Position numbers and translations under genes: made by a program. From Candidatus Brocadia sinica JPN1 (GTDB lineage Bacteria > Planctomycetota > Brocadiia > Brocadiales > Brocadiaceae): 64,000 nt of DNA. The notes below the pieces were generated by a model. The model ran no database searches. It was given only the letters and a program-made list of their open reading frames with translations, and was not told the DNA's origin. Of this stretch, positions 1 through 8,133 are shown piece by piece (position 1 is the first letter of the stretch; each line of letters starts with the position of its first letter). The stretch spans positions 2,170,001-2,234,000 of the forward strand of contig NZ_BAFN01000001.1 in NCBI RefSeq assembly GCF_000949635.1, written 5' to 3'.

Positions 1-398
1 TCATTCTCAAAATATTCAACGATCTTACCATGAAGGCTTTCTATAGTATCGGTAGGTGAGAGAATTTCAATTGCAATATCAGGAGATCCTTTAAAAAAGC
101 CCTTCGGTGGTCGTTTACATCCCTGTAATCTTTCTTTGCGAATAAATGACACATCAGGAGAGCGAAGATTTCCCGACTTCATCCAATAACCTGCACTTGA
201 ACCACATACGATTCCCAGTTTTCGCTCGGAAACAAATTTTCTCAATGCGGTAAGAAGATGTGCGCCGATCTCTTCATGCTCAATACCAGCCGGACCCATA
301 ACCAGTTCTCCTTGTATCATCTCGTACTTATATCCCTCTTTTGGTAGAGACATAAGTTCTTTTTCTGTCCAGGTTTTTTTTGTTGTTGTCGTGTCCAT
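1..398 (-). CDS. Uma2 family endonuclease (DUF820), partial
   Basis: Reading frame open from an ATG at 398 to the window edge (132 codons), so the C-terminus is missing. The translation starts MDTTTTKKTWTEKELMSLP and carries the Uma2-type stretch SPDIAIEILSPTD followed by a predicted helix (TIESLHGKIVEYFEN), matching the PD-(D/E)XK-like core of Uma2/DUF820 proteins. These are abundant paralogues of unclear role, often scattered in cyanobacteria and planctomycetes. The gene is divergent from the TetR gene at 560. The family assignment is fairly firm; a nuclease activity is inferred from the fold only. Confidence 0.8.
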   Translation of the reverse strand, partial: MDTTTTKKTWTEKELMSLPKEGYKYEMIQGELVMGPAGIEHEEIGAHLLTALRKFVSERKLGIVCGSSAGYWMKSGNLRSPDVSFIRKERLQGCKRPPKGFFKGSPDIAIEILSPTDTIESLHGKIVEYFEN

Positions 399-494
399 TT
401 GTTTTGCCCTCTTAAACAAGAGAGACTATAGCTAAATACTCTGTCGCAGTCAACACAATTCATTGAATTGGAAAAATAGGAGATAACTTTCTCC

Positions 495-544
495 TTGACA
501 TGGTGCATCTGTTTTGTAATCATATTAAGTGAATATTAATTCAC
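495..544 (+). promoter_or_regulatory. Promoter and palindromic operator of the TetR gene
   Basis: TTGACA at 495-500 could be a -35 box; the -10 is weak (AT-rich around 518-527). A perfect palindrome GTGAAT-ATTA-ATTCAC lies at 529-544, ending 15 nt before the TTG start at 560. Its size and position fit an autoregulatory TetR-family operator. The assignment is inference from symmetry and position. Confidence 0.5.
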
Positions 545-559
545 ACTGGGAAAAGTCTA

Positions 560-1159
560 TTGAGCACCGAAAAATTAGATACAGAAGTCAGGCAGGATCA
601 AATAGCCCAGGCGGCTTTAAGCCTGGTCGCCAGTCATGGCCTTAAGGGGTTGAGCATGACAAGGGTGGCACGCCGGGTTGGTATAGTTCCATCGGCAATC
701 TACCGCCACTTCAAAGACAAGGACGCGGTACTGAATGCCGCCATCGGTTACATCCAGAAAGGATTACTTGACAATGTCACTGTTGTCTGCAAAGAGACTT
801 CTGACCCGCTGGATCGTCTCAGGCGTTTGTTGATGCTTCACGTCAAGCTGATCCGGGAGAATCAGGGTATTCCACGCCTCATCTTTTCCGAAGATGTTTA
901 TAACGGACACCCCGAGAGAAAGACCAGAGTATACGAGATTGTCAAAGGGTATCTTGATAGGGTGGGTGAAATTGTTCGTCAGGGCCAGCAAGAAGGCCAG
1001 ATTCGCCCTGGCGTAGAACCTGCAACCGTCTCCATGATATTTTTAGGCATGATCCAACCGGCGGCAATCCTCTGGCACATGAGTGACGGCGAATTCGACG
1101 TGACAAAACATACAGAAAAGGCATGGAAGATTTTCTATGAATATCTCATAGTAAAGTAA
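560..1159 (+). CDS. TetR/AcrR family transcriptional regulator
   Basis: 199 aa, usual TetR length, read from a TTG at 560 with a GGGAAAAG purine stretch just upstream. Residues about 15-60 (AALSLVASHGLKGLSMTRVA, then RRVGIVPSAIYRHFKDKDAV) are the classic TetR helix-turn-helix with the YRHF recognition helix; the rest is an all-helical ligand/dimer domain. It sits upstream of, and in the same direction as, an HlyD-ABC exporter, the usual arrangement for a repressor of an efflux system. A palindrome at 529-544 is the likely binding site. The effector is unknown; the family call is firm. Confidence 0.9.
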   Translation: MSTEKLDTEVRQDQIAQAALSLVASHGLKGLSMTRVARRVGIVPSAIYRHFKDKDAVLNAAIGYIQKGLLDNVTVVCKETSDPLDRLRRLLMLHVKLIRENQGIPRLIFSEDVYNGHPERKTRVYEIVKGYLDRVGEIVRQGQQEGQIRPGVEPATVSMIFLGMIQPAAILWHMSDGEFDVTKHTEKAWKIFYEYLIVK

Positions 1160-1270
1160 ATTTTTTTAACCATTATGTGAATAAACATTCTCTAGTGAGC
1201 AAACCATGCACGTATTAACCCTTTTCAACGAAATATTCTTTGCATCGCTTAAACTGTTACTTTAATCTCT

Positions 1271-2074
1271 ATGGAAAATAATCCTAATCCCCGATCATTT
1301 AAAGACCCAACGTATCGGATTGGTAAACTTGCAACTGCAAACAAGCCGCCGGTCTCAGTCTATCCCCAAACTGTTTTACAAGAGGCAATAACGATTATGC
1401 TTGCAAACGATGTCTCGCAAATAGCAGTAATGGCATCGGAAAGGGATGTAAGAGGAATGGTCAGTTGGAAATCAATTGGGAGCCGGCTCGCTTTGGGATA
1501 CAATTGCAAAATTGTCAACGATTGCATCGACAGGCATTATGAAGTAAGTGCTGATGACTCATTGTTTCAGGCAATCCGGTTAATTGCCAGGCACGGTTAT
1601 GTACTTGTGCGCGATTCGACAAAACGAATCTGCGGTATCGTCACTGTTTATGACCTAAGTCAACAATTTGGCCAATTTGTAGAACCATTTCTTCTCATCG
1701 GTGAAATCGAAAACTACATTCGTCACCTGATCGATGGTAAATTTACCGCTGACGAACTCGCATCGATAAAAGATCCATCGGATACACGGCGGGAAATTAA
1801 TGGCGTACTCGATCTAACATTTGGTGAGTATGTACGGCTATTGGAGAATCCTCGCGGTTGGATAAAGTTGGAACTACAAATTGATCGCAAAATCTTTGTG
1901 AAACACCTTGATGAAGTTCGCCGAATTCGGAACGATGTGATGCATTTCGATCCCAAGGGAATTGCAGAAGATGATTTGAATGTGCTCCGGAGATTTGTTC
2001 AGTTTTTCCAGCAACTTAACGAGATCGATCGGGGTAGTTCAAGTAACTCACTTCCTTTGAAGGAGTCAAGTTAG
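1271..2074 (+). CDS. Tandem CBS domains fused to a HEPN-like domain
   Basis: 267 aa. Residues about 15-135 hold two CBS motifs (VSQIAVMASERDVRGMVSWK and VLVRDSTKRICGIVTVYDLS), which usually bind adenine nucleotides. Residues about 140-250 are helical and end in EVRRIRNDVMHFDPKG, where R220-x4-H225 fits the Rx4-6H signature of HEPN domains and resembles the Swt1-type HEPN. HEPN proteins with this motif are often RNases, so a nucleotide-gated RNase is a reasonable but unproven idea. It lies between the TetR gene and the HlyD gene (19 nt after its stop to the nearest upstream in-frame start of the latter), so it may be co-transcribed with the exporter. No membrane segment or signal peptide is seen. 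Confidence 0.7.
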   Translation: MENNPNPRSFKDPTYRIGKLATANKPPVSVYPQTVLQEAITIMLANDVSQIAVMASERDVRGMVSWKSIGSRLALGYNCKIVNDCIDRHYEVSADDSLFQAIRLIARHGYVLVRDSTKRICGIVTVYDLSQQFGQFVEPFLLIGEIENYIRHLIDGKFTADELASIKDPSDTRREINGVLDLTFGEYVRLLENPRGWIKLELQIDRKIFVKHLDEVRRIRNDVMHFDPKGIAEDDLNVLRRFVQFFQQLNEIDRGSSSNSLPLKESS

Positions 2075-2123
2075 AAAGATTATTATACAACCCTTGCATG
2101 GTTCTTCGCACAGGAGTAAGGCA

Positions 2124-3137
2124 ATGAGAAAAAAAATGAAATTGCTGGTTGTTGTGATACCGGTAGTCTTGATTATACCGGGGTTGGCCTACCTATACCT
2201 CCAAGGTAGGTCACACAATGGTTCAAACATCATTCGTGTCTCCGGCAACATCGAGGTTACGGATGCCGAGGTGAGTTTCAAGATTTCGGGGCGTGTGGAT
2301 AAGCGGCTGGTGGATGAAGGCGAGGTTGTACGGGAAGGGGATGTCGTAGCCCTGCTGGACAGTTCAGACCTTGCCAGTGAGGTGGAGATACGGCGCGCGG
2401 AACTGCAGATGGCGCAGGCCGATCTGTCCGAGCTTGAGGCCGGCTCGCGTCCGGAAGAAATTGCTGAGGCTGAGGCAAAACTAGCTGCAGCAAAAGCAGA
2501 TAAGGAACATCTGGAGAGCGACTTCCATAGAGCAATGGAACTGTATCAAAAACATGCGATTTCCGCTGAGGAATATATACATGCCAAGGGAACTTACGAG
2601 GTTGCGGTTGCCCGAATGCAGGAGGCCGAAGAGCGGTTCAATCTCATCAAGGAAGGTCCACGTAAGGAGAGGATCGAACAGGCCCGTGCAAGGGTCAAGC
2701 AAGCCAGGGCTGCCCTCAAGCTGGCACAGATTCGTCTGGGCTATGCAAAGCTTGTTTCACCTCTTTCAGGTATCGTCCTTTCGAAGAACATCGAGCCGGG
2801 CGAATACGTTGCTCCGGGAACACCCATCGTGACGGTCGGCGACCTGGAGAGGCCGTGGCTTAGGGCTTACATCGATGAGACAGATCTGGGCCGTGTGAAG
2901 GTCGGTCAGCGGGTCAAAGTGACGACCGATACTTACCCGGACAAAGTGTATGAAGGATATATCTCCTTCATCGCCCCGGAAGCAGAGTTTACCCCGAAGA
3001 ATGTGCAAACACAGAAGGAAAGGGTTAAACTTGTCTACCGGGTAAAAGTGGAAATGGCAAACCCTGATATGGAACTCAAGCCCGGTATGCCCGCCGATGC
3101 GGACATTTTGGTAGACCAAACTCAGGAAGGCAAGTGA
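2124..3137 (+). CDS. HlyD/YbhG-type periplasmic adaptor (membrane fusion protein)
   Basis: 337 aa from ATG 2124, chosen because AGGAG at 2112-2116 is well spaced; an in-frame TTG at 2094 has no such site. One N-terminal membrane anchor (KLLVVVIPVVLIIPGLAYLY), a biotinyl-lipoyl half (VSFKISGRVDKRLVDEGEVV), a long coiled-coil hairpin rich in A/E/K/R (about 75-190), then the second lipoyl half and a beta-barrel (IVLSKNIEPGEYVAPGTPIV). This links an inner-membrane ABC transporter to the outer envelope. Its stop overlaps the start of the next ATPase gene, so translation is coupled. The best comparison is E. coli YbhG of the YbhGFSR exporter; the substrate is unknown. Confidence 0.9.
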   Translation: MRKKMKLLVVVIPVVLIIPGLAYLYLQGRSHNGSNIIRVSGNIEVTDAEVSFKISGRVDKRLVDEGEVVREGDVVALLDSSDLASEVEIRRAELQMAQADLSELEAGSRPEEIAEAEAKLAAAKADKEHLESDFHRAMELYQKHAISAEEYIHAKGTYEVAVARMQEAEERFNLIKEGPRKERIEQARARVKQARAALKLAQIRLGYAKLVSPLSGIVLSKNIEPGEYVAPGTPIVTVGDLERPWLRAYIDETDLGRVKVGQRVKVTTDTYPDKVYEGYISFIAPEAEFTPKNVQTQKERVKLVYRVKVEMANPDMELKPGMPADADILVDQTQEGK

Positions 3138-4069
3138 TGGATGCTATAAGAACAGAAGCCCTAGCGAAATCTTTTGACGGCCTTGGCGCTGTTGATAACC
3201 TTACGCTAACGGTAGCCGAGGGGGAAATATTTGGCCTCGTTGGCCCTGATGGTGCCGGAAAAACCACTACCATGCGACTTCTGAGTGCGATCATGGATCC
3301 AACATCAGGTGATGCCTGGGTTGCTGGTCATCATATCGTGAAAGAGGCAGAGGAGATCAAGGAGGAAATCGGTTACATGAGTCAGAGATTTGGTTTATAT
3401 GCGGATCTCACGGTACTGGAAAATATTAACTTTTATGCGGACATCTACGGCGTACCGCGCAAGGACCGGGGAGAGAAGATTGACCGGCTCCTTGCCTTCA
3501 GCAACCTGACACCTTTCAGGAAACGTTTGGCAGGAAATCTGTCAGGTGGAATGAAACAGAAGCTTGGCCTAGCCTGTGCGCTGATCCATACCCCCAGAGT
3601 GCTCTTTCTGGACGAACCGACCAACGGTGTGGACCCGGTCTCCCGGCGAGACTTCTGGCGTATCCTGTATCAATTGCTCCGTGAGAAGGTCACGATTTTT
3701 GTGTCGACTGCTTACCTCGACGAGGCCGAGCGTTGCAACAGGGTGGGACTCATCCATAAGGGTAAACTGCTCGCCTGCGGGACGCCGGACGAAGTGAAAA
3801 AGCTCATGCACGGAACGATCCTCGAGATTCGTTCCCCGGAACCGCGCAAGGCTGCGTCATTGCTGCGAGATCGGTTAGAAGCCGATTCGGTAGGCCTTTT
3901 CGGAGACCGGATTCATGCCGTAACCCGGAATCCGGAAAAGGCCGCGTTGCAGGTGGAAGGGATCCTCGCCAACGCCAGACTTGAACTTGTGGGAATTCGG
4001 ATTGTAGAACCGACACTCGAGGATGTCTTTATCTCAGTCCTTGCTAAAGAAAAAGAACATAACGCCTAA
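3137..4069 (+). CDS. ABC exporter ATP-binding subunit 1 (YbhF N-half-like)
   Basis: 310 aa. Walker A GPDGAGKTT near residue 38, signature LSGGMKQK, Walker B RVLFLDEP, and a switch-region TAYLDEAER where His is usual in many ABC ATPases: here the expected switch histidine is replaced by Ala (STAYLDEAERC), as also occurs in the first half of YbhF. The variant GPDGAGKTT, with Asp, is also YbhF-like. ATG 3137 overlaps the adaptor stop (TGATG) and is preceded by AGGAAGG; a GTG three bases earlier is an alternative. In E. coli the two ATPase halves are fused; here they are separate genes. Degenerate switch residues suggest an asymmetric ATPase pair. Confidence 0.9.
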   Translation: MDAIRTEALAKSFDGLGAVDNLTLTVAEGEIFGLVGPDGAGKTTTMRLLSAIMDPTSGDAWVAGHHIVKEAEEIKEEIGYMSQRFGLYADLTVLENINFYADIYGVPRKDRGEKIDRLLAFSNLTPFRKRLAGNLSGGMKQKLGLACALIHTPRVLFLDEPTNGVDPVSRRDFWRILYQLLREKVTIFVSTAYLDEAERCNRVGLIHKGKLLACGTPDEVKKLMHGTILEIRSPEPRKAASLLRDRLEADSVGLFGDRIHAVTRNPEKAALQVEGILANARLELVGIRIVEPTLEDVFISVLAKEKEHNA

Positions 4070-4091
4070 CCCGAATGAATCGGAAAAGACC

Positions 4092-4157
4092 GTAGTGGCA
4101 AGGCACGCCTTGCCACTACAAAAAATATTTTTGCTGAAAATGTCAAAATATTTTTTG
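4092..4157. repeat. Palindromic repeat between the two ATPase genes
   Basis: GTAGTGGCAAGGC at 4092-4104 pairs perfectly with GCCTTGCCACTAC at 4107-4119 (2-nt centre). It is followed by a second inverted repeat, AAAAAATATTTT (4120-4131) with AAAATATTTTTT (4146-4157). A near copy of the first palindrome lies at 9782-9810, so this is a dispersed repeat. Within the operon it could act as an RNA processing or attenuation hairpin. Confidence 0.75.
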
Positions 4158-4172
4158 TAAGGATCGATAACT

Positions 4173-5141
4173 ATGAAAACCGTTAAAAACACCAAAGCGG
4201 TCATTGTGAAGAGCCTGGAGAAGCGGTTCGGTAGTTTCATCGCCGTAAATCGTGTCAGCTTCGAAGTAGACAGGGGTGAAATATTTGGCTTCCTTGGACC
4301 TAACGGGGCAGGTAAATCCACAACAATCCGTATGCTCTGCGGCATTCTTGCACCAACCGGCGGCACAGGGACGGTAGCAGGATTCGATGTCCGCACCGAA
4401 CCAGAAAAGATCAAGAGCCATATCGGTTACATGAGCCAGAAGTTTTCACTCTATGAGGACCTGACCGTTGAGGAAAACATTGACTTTTACAGCGGTATCT
4501 ATCGCATCGCCCCGGAAAAGAAGAGGGAACGGAAAGAGTGGGTGATCGAGATGGCTGACCTCAGGGAGCATCGTCACTCCCGGACGGCTATTCTATCGGG
4601 CGGATGGAAGCAGCGGTTGTCGCTTGGTTGTGCGATTCTCCACGAACCGCCTGTTATCTTTCTCGACGAGCCGACATCAGGAGTAGACCCCATCAGCCGA
4701 CGCCAGTTCTGGGACCTAATCTACGAACTTTCCGGCAGGGGTGTTACGGTGTTTGTCACTACTCATTATATGGAAGAGGCCGAGTACTGTAACAGGGTGG
4801 GTCTTATCTATCGCGGCGAATTGATTGCCTGTGGAACCCCGGAGATGCTCAAGACAGAACTTATGCAGGAGGATGTCCTGGAAGTCCTATGTGAGCGACC
4901 TCAGGATGCAATGGATGAAATAAAAAAGGTTGACGGTATCAAAGACGTTGCCCTGTTCGGTAAGGGACTTCACATCGTAGCAGAGGATGGCGAAGCAGTT
5001 GCTTCGGAGGTCCGCCGTTTCCTCGACGAAAGAGGCTATCGGATTGTGCGTATCGGGAAGATCGTTCCCTCTCTTGAAGATGTATTTGTTTCCCTTATCG
5101 AGGCGCGTGACCGGGCGGAACAACCTCAAAAGGAGGGATAA
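4173..5141 (+). CDS. ABC exporter ATP-binding subunit 2 (YbhF C-half-like)
   Basis: 322 aa. Walker A GPNGAGKST near residue 45, signature LSGGWKQR, Walker B PVIFLDEP and a normal H-loop (VTTHYMEEAEYC). It resembles the second half of YbhF and the DrrA-like daunorubicin/multidrug ATPases. The partner gene at 3137 lacks the switch histidine, so this copy probably carries the competent catalytic site. It is 103 nt downstream of its partner, separated by the palindromic repeat. A 9-codon open stub follows at 5144 (MVRLSLIV) before the hemerythrin gene. Confidence 0.9.
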   Translation: MKTVKNTKAVIVKSLEKRFGSFIAVNRVSFEVDRGEIFGFLGPNGAGKSTTIRMLCGILAPTGGTGTVAGFDVRTEPEKIKSHIGYMSQKFSLYEDLTVEENIDFYSGIYRIAPEKKRERKEWVIEMADLREHRHSRTAILSGGWKQRLSLGCAILHEPPVIFLDEPTSGVDPISRRQFWDLIYELSGRGVTVFVTTHYMEEAEYCNRVGLIYRGELIACGTPEMLKTELMQEDVLEVLCERPQDAMDEIKKVDGIKDVALFGKGLHIVAEDGEAVASEVRRFLDERGYRIVRIGKIVPSLEDVFVSLIEARDRAEQPQKEG

Positions 5142-5202
5142 CGATGGTCCGTCTCAGTCTTATCGTTTAATTCATGAAAATTTTTTATGAGGAGATAATG
5201 CA

Positions 5203-5799
5203 ATGAGAAGTAAAAATGTAATGATTTCAATGACCGTTTCGGCTGTTTTATTTACAAGTGTTCCTTTTTTGTCTCTTTTTTCTCAGTGTGTGGCGCGAGA
5301 CCCTGTTCATAAACCAGGATCTCATGAGATCAAAGGAGAAAAGAGCATGGAACTCCAAATTCCCCAATCATTACAGGTAGAGCACGAAGAACTTCATGCT
5401 GAACTTGTCAAAGCTACGCAGGCAGGAGGGAATACAGGAGATGCTGCAAAGGCCGTTGCGAATATCTTGCATCCACACTTTGTGAAGGAGGAAGAATTTG
5501 CATTACCGCCACTTGGTGTATTGTCCCTTTTAGCAGAAGGAAAAATTACGCCAGAAATGAGGAGCGTTCTCGTAATGACCGATAAATTAAAGGCAGAACT
5601 CCATCAAATGCATCAGGAGCACAAGGCAATAGTTGCTGCCCTGAAGGCTTTGATTGATGCTGCAAAGGAAGAAAAGAAGATGGAGTATGTACATTTTGCT
5701 GAGAAATTGATGTTGCACGCACAAACTGAGGAAGAGGTTTTATATCCAACCTCACTCTTAATAGGTGAATATCTGAAACTAAAACTCAAAAAGTACTAG
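5203..5799 (+). CDS. Hemerythrin HHE domain protein, probably exported
   Basis: 198 aa. Residues 1-31 look like a signal peptide (MRSKNVMISMTVSAVLFTSV, then PFLSLFSQCVA). The mature part has the hemerythrin ligands in order: HEELHAE, HPHFVKEEE, MHQEH and AEKLMLHAQTEEEVLYP, so a di-iron O2/NO-binding four-helix bundle. A second ATG at 5347 (MELQIPQSLQVEHEE) has its own AAAGGAG site 8 nt upstream, so a cytoplasmic short form is possible. The gene is inserted between the ATPase and permease genes of the exporter; the permease begins 9 nt after its stop, implying co-transcription. A function linking di-iron chemistry and export is not known to me. Confidence 0.85.
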   Translation: MRSKNVMISMTVSAVLFTSVPFLSLFSQCVARDPVHKPGSHEIKGEKSMELQIPQSLQVEHEELHAELVKATQAGGNTGDAAKAVANILHPHFVKEEEFALPPLGVLSLLAEGKITPEMRSVLVMTDKLKAELHQMHQEHKAIVAALKALIDAAKEEKKMEYVHFAEKLMLHAQTEEEVLYPTSLLIGEYLKLKLKKY

Positions 5800-5808
5800 A
5801 GCAAGAAG

Positions 5809-6942
5809 ATGAAGCTGTTTCGAATCTCGGCAATTGCCCGCAAGGAATTCATCCATGTTGTTCGTGACCCGCGGAGCCTTGGTATGGCCATTGCCATTCC
5901 AATGCTCCTATTAGTGCTTTTTGGCTATGCCCTGACACTTGATGTGGATGAAGTGCCAATGGTAGTTTGGGATCAGAGCGAATCCCAGGTAAGCAGGGAG
6001 TTCATCAGTCGTTTCGAAGGGTCTCACTACTTCTCCCTTAAGGGGCATGCACGCAACTACCGGGAGTTGGAACAGGCCATCGATTCCGGCCGGGCATTTA
6101 TGGCCCTCATAATTCCGACAGATTTTGCCAGGCGCATCGAGTCCGGGCGATTGGCGCCCGTCCAGTTGATTGTGGACGGGAGCGATTCCAATACCGCCAC
6201 TATTGCTATTGGATATGTTGATGCGGTTGCCCAGACCTACTCACAGGACGTCGCTATTCGCGAGATTCAGCGGATCGGCAGACGCACGCTTCATCCACCG
6301 GTTGATATCCAGACTCGTGCCTGGTTCAATGCCGATATGGAATCGAAAAACTATATCATCCCCGGCCTTATCGCTGTGATTATGATGGTAATTGCCGCAC
6401 TTCTTACTTCACTGACCGTGGCCCGTGAGTGGGAACGAGGCACAATGGAACAGATTATCTCCACGCCAGTAACGAGCCAGGAATTGATCCTTGGAAAGCT
6501 TATACCTTACTTTGCCATAGGCATGTTTGATGTGCTATTGGCAGCGCTCATGGGAGAATATCTCTTTAAAGTTCCTCTTCGCGGTAATGTCGGTTTGCTT
6601 TTTGGCATGGCGGCGGTCTTCCTGGCCGGGGCATTGTCGTTGGGCATGGCGATCAGTATACTTACCAGGAGTCAGCTTCTGGCAAGCCAGTTGGCGATGG
6701 TTCTGACATTTTTGCCGTCGTTCCTGCTGTCAGACTTTATGTATGCGATTAGTAATATGCCGAAGGTAATCCAAATAATCACCTATGTAATCCCGGCAAG
6801 ATATTTTGTGACCATATTAAAAGGCATCTATCTGAAAGGCGTGGGATTGGAGATTCTCGCCCTTGAGGCAGGGCTCCTGACCATTTTTGGCGTCGCCATG
6901 ATGGTTTTGGCGAATGTGAAATTCAAGAAAAGGTTGATGTAA
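5809..6942 (+). CDS. ABC-2 type permease (YbhS-like)
   Basis: 377 aa. An N-terminal membrane helix (SLGMAIAIPMLLLVLFGYAL), a large extracytoplasmic loop (about 50-175), then five more hydrophobic segments, the ABC2_membrane_3 layout. The motif ARAWFN-like 'TRAWFNADMESKNYIIPG' and 'EWERGTMEQIISTPV' are typical of YbhS/YbhR and YhhJ permeases. It starts 9 nt after the hemerythrin stop with only a weak ribosome site, and its stop is 1 nt from the next permease, so translation is probably coupled. It should pair with the next gene to form the channel. Confidence 0.9.
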   Translation: MKLFRISAIARKEFIHVVRDPRSLGMAIAIPMLLLVLFGYALTLDVDEVPMVVWDQSESQVSREFISRFEGSHYFSLKGHARNYRELEQAIDSGRAFMALIIPTDFARRIESGRLAPVQLIVDGSDSNTATIAIGYVDAVAQTYSQDVAIREIQRIGRRTLHPPVDIQTRAWFNADMESKNYIIPGLIAVIMMVIAALLTSLTVAREWERGTMEQIISTPVTSQELILGKLIPYFAIGMFDVLLAALMGEYLFKVPLRGNVGLLFGMAAVFLAGALSLGMAISILTRSQLLASQLAMVLTFLPSFLLSDFMYAISNMPKVIQIITYVIPARYFVTILKGIYLKGVGLEILALEAGLLTIFGVAMMVLANVKFKKRLM

Positions 6943-6943
6943 C

Positions 6944-8074
6944 ATGTACGAACGCATCAAACGTATGCTCATCAAAGAATTCATCCAGATATTCCGCGAC
7001 CCGAAGATGAAGGGTATGATCTTCCTGACGCCCATCATTCAGGTGCTTGTGTTCGGCTACGCCGTGACGACCGACGTCAAACACGTCACCACAGCGGTCT
7101 ATGACCTGGACAACAGCGTGGCCAGTCGCGAGCTTGTGGGCCGGTTCGTGAAGTCAGGCTATTTCGACATCGTGAACTATATAACCAACGAAGACCGTGA
7201 CCGTAGGTTAATTGACCGGGGTAAAGCCCGGGTTGTCCTTCGCATGAACAAGGGTTTTGAAGACGACCTGCGGGCAGGGCGGACAGCACAGCTTCAGGTA
7301 ATTGTAGATGGAACCGACTCTAATACGGCAGGAGTCGTGCTTGATTACAGCGCCAGGATCGTCAGGCAGTTCTCGCAAAAAATTTTGATTACAAGATTCA
7401 CCCGGATAAAAGGCCCAGCCCAGAAACCCGCACGTGTGGAGATGCAAACGCGCGCCTGGTTTAACGAAAACCTTGAGAGCCGCAACTTCTATGTGCCAGG
7501 TGTAATCGCCATCATCGTAATGCTCATCACCCTGATGCTTACCAGCATGGCAGTTGTGCGTGAGAAGGAGATTGGCACGATGGAACAAATTATGGTCACT
7601 CCGATTACACAGACGGAGTTCATACTCGGCAAGACCATGCCTTTTGCTATAATAGGTATCGCTGATGTAATCGTAATTACCCTGATTGGGATATTCTGGT
7701 TTGGGGTGCCGATCAGGGGAAATCTTTTCATACTCTTCATTGCCACAGCCCTCTATCTGATGACAACACTGGGTATAGGACTCTTCATTTCAACGGTCAG
7801 TAAAACCCAGCAGGAGGCTATGATGAGTGTCTTCTTCTTCTATTTCCCCGCGGTGCTCCTTTCGGGATTCATGTTTCCCATTGCCAATATGCCTGTAGTC
7901 GTCCAGTGGCTCACCTGCTTGAATCCATTGCGGTACTTCCTGGTGATCATCCGTGGCATCTTCCTCAAGGGAGTGGGGCCAGGCATTCTCTGGCCGCAAA
8001 TGGCAGCGCTGGCCGTGATGGGCCTAGCCACATTATGGCTGGCATCGAGAAGATTTCGAAAGACCCTTGCATAA
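6944..8074 (+). CDS. ABC-2 type permease (YbhR-like)
   Basis: 376 aa, a paralogue of the preceding gene with the same topology: one N-terminal helix, a big external loop, 'TRAWFNENLESRNFYVPG', then five helices and 'EKEIGTMEQIMVTPI'. It is the last gene of the exporter operon; the next gene is convergent at 8134 with no clear terminator hairpin between. With the adaptor, two ATPases and the other permease it makes a complete tripartite exporter that needs an outer-membrane channel from elsewhere. The substrate is unknown; homologous systems handle drugs or cations. Confidence 0.9.
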   Translation: MYERIKRMLIKEFIQIFRDPKMKGMIFLTPIIQVLVFGYAVTTDVKHVTTAVYDLDNSVASRELVGRFVKSGYFDIVNYITNEDRDRRLIDRGKARVVLRMNKGFEDDLRAGRTAQLQVIVDGTDSNTAGVVLDYSARIVRQFSQKILITRFTRIKGPAQKPARVEMQTRAWFNENLESRNFYVPGVIAIIVMLITLMLTSMAVVREKEIGTMEQIMVTPITQTEFILGKTMPFAIIGIADVIVITLIGIFWFGVPIRGNLFILFIATALYLMTTLGIGLFISTVSKTQQEAMMSVFFFYFPAVLLSGFMFPIANMPVVVQWLTCLNPLRYFLVIIRGIFLKGVGPGILWPQMAALAVMGLATLWLASRRFRKTLA

Positions 8075-8133
8075 GAAGATATTGATTGGTTGAATAATGG
8101 ATTTACAAATTCACGCTAACATTCGATTTTTCA

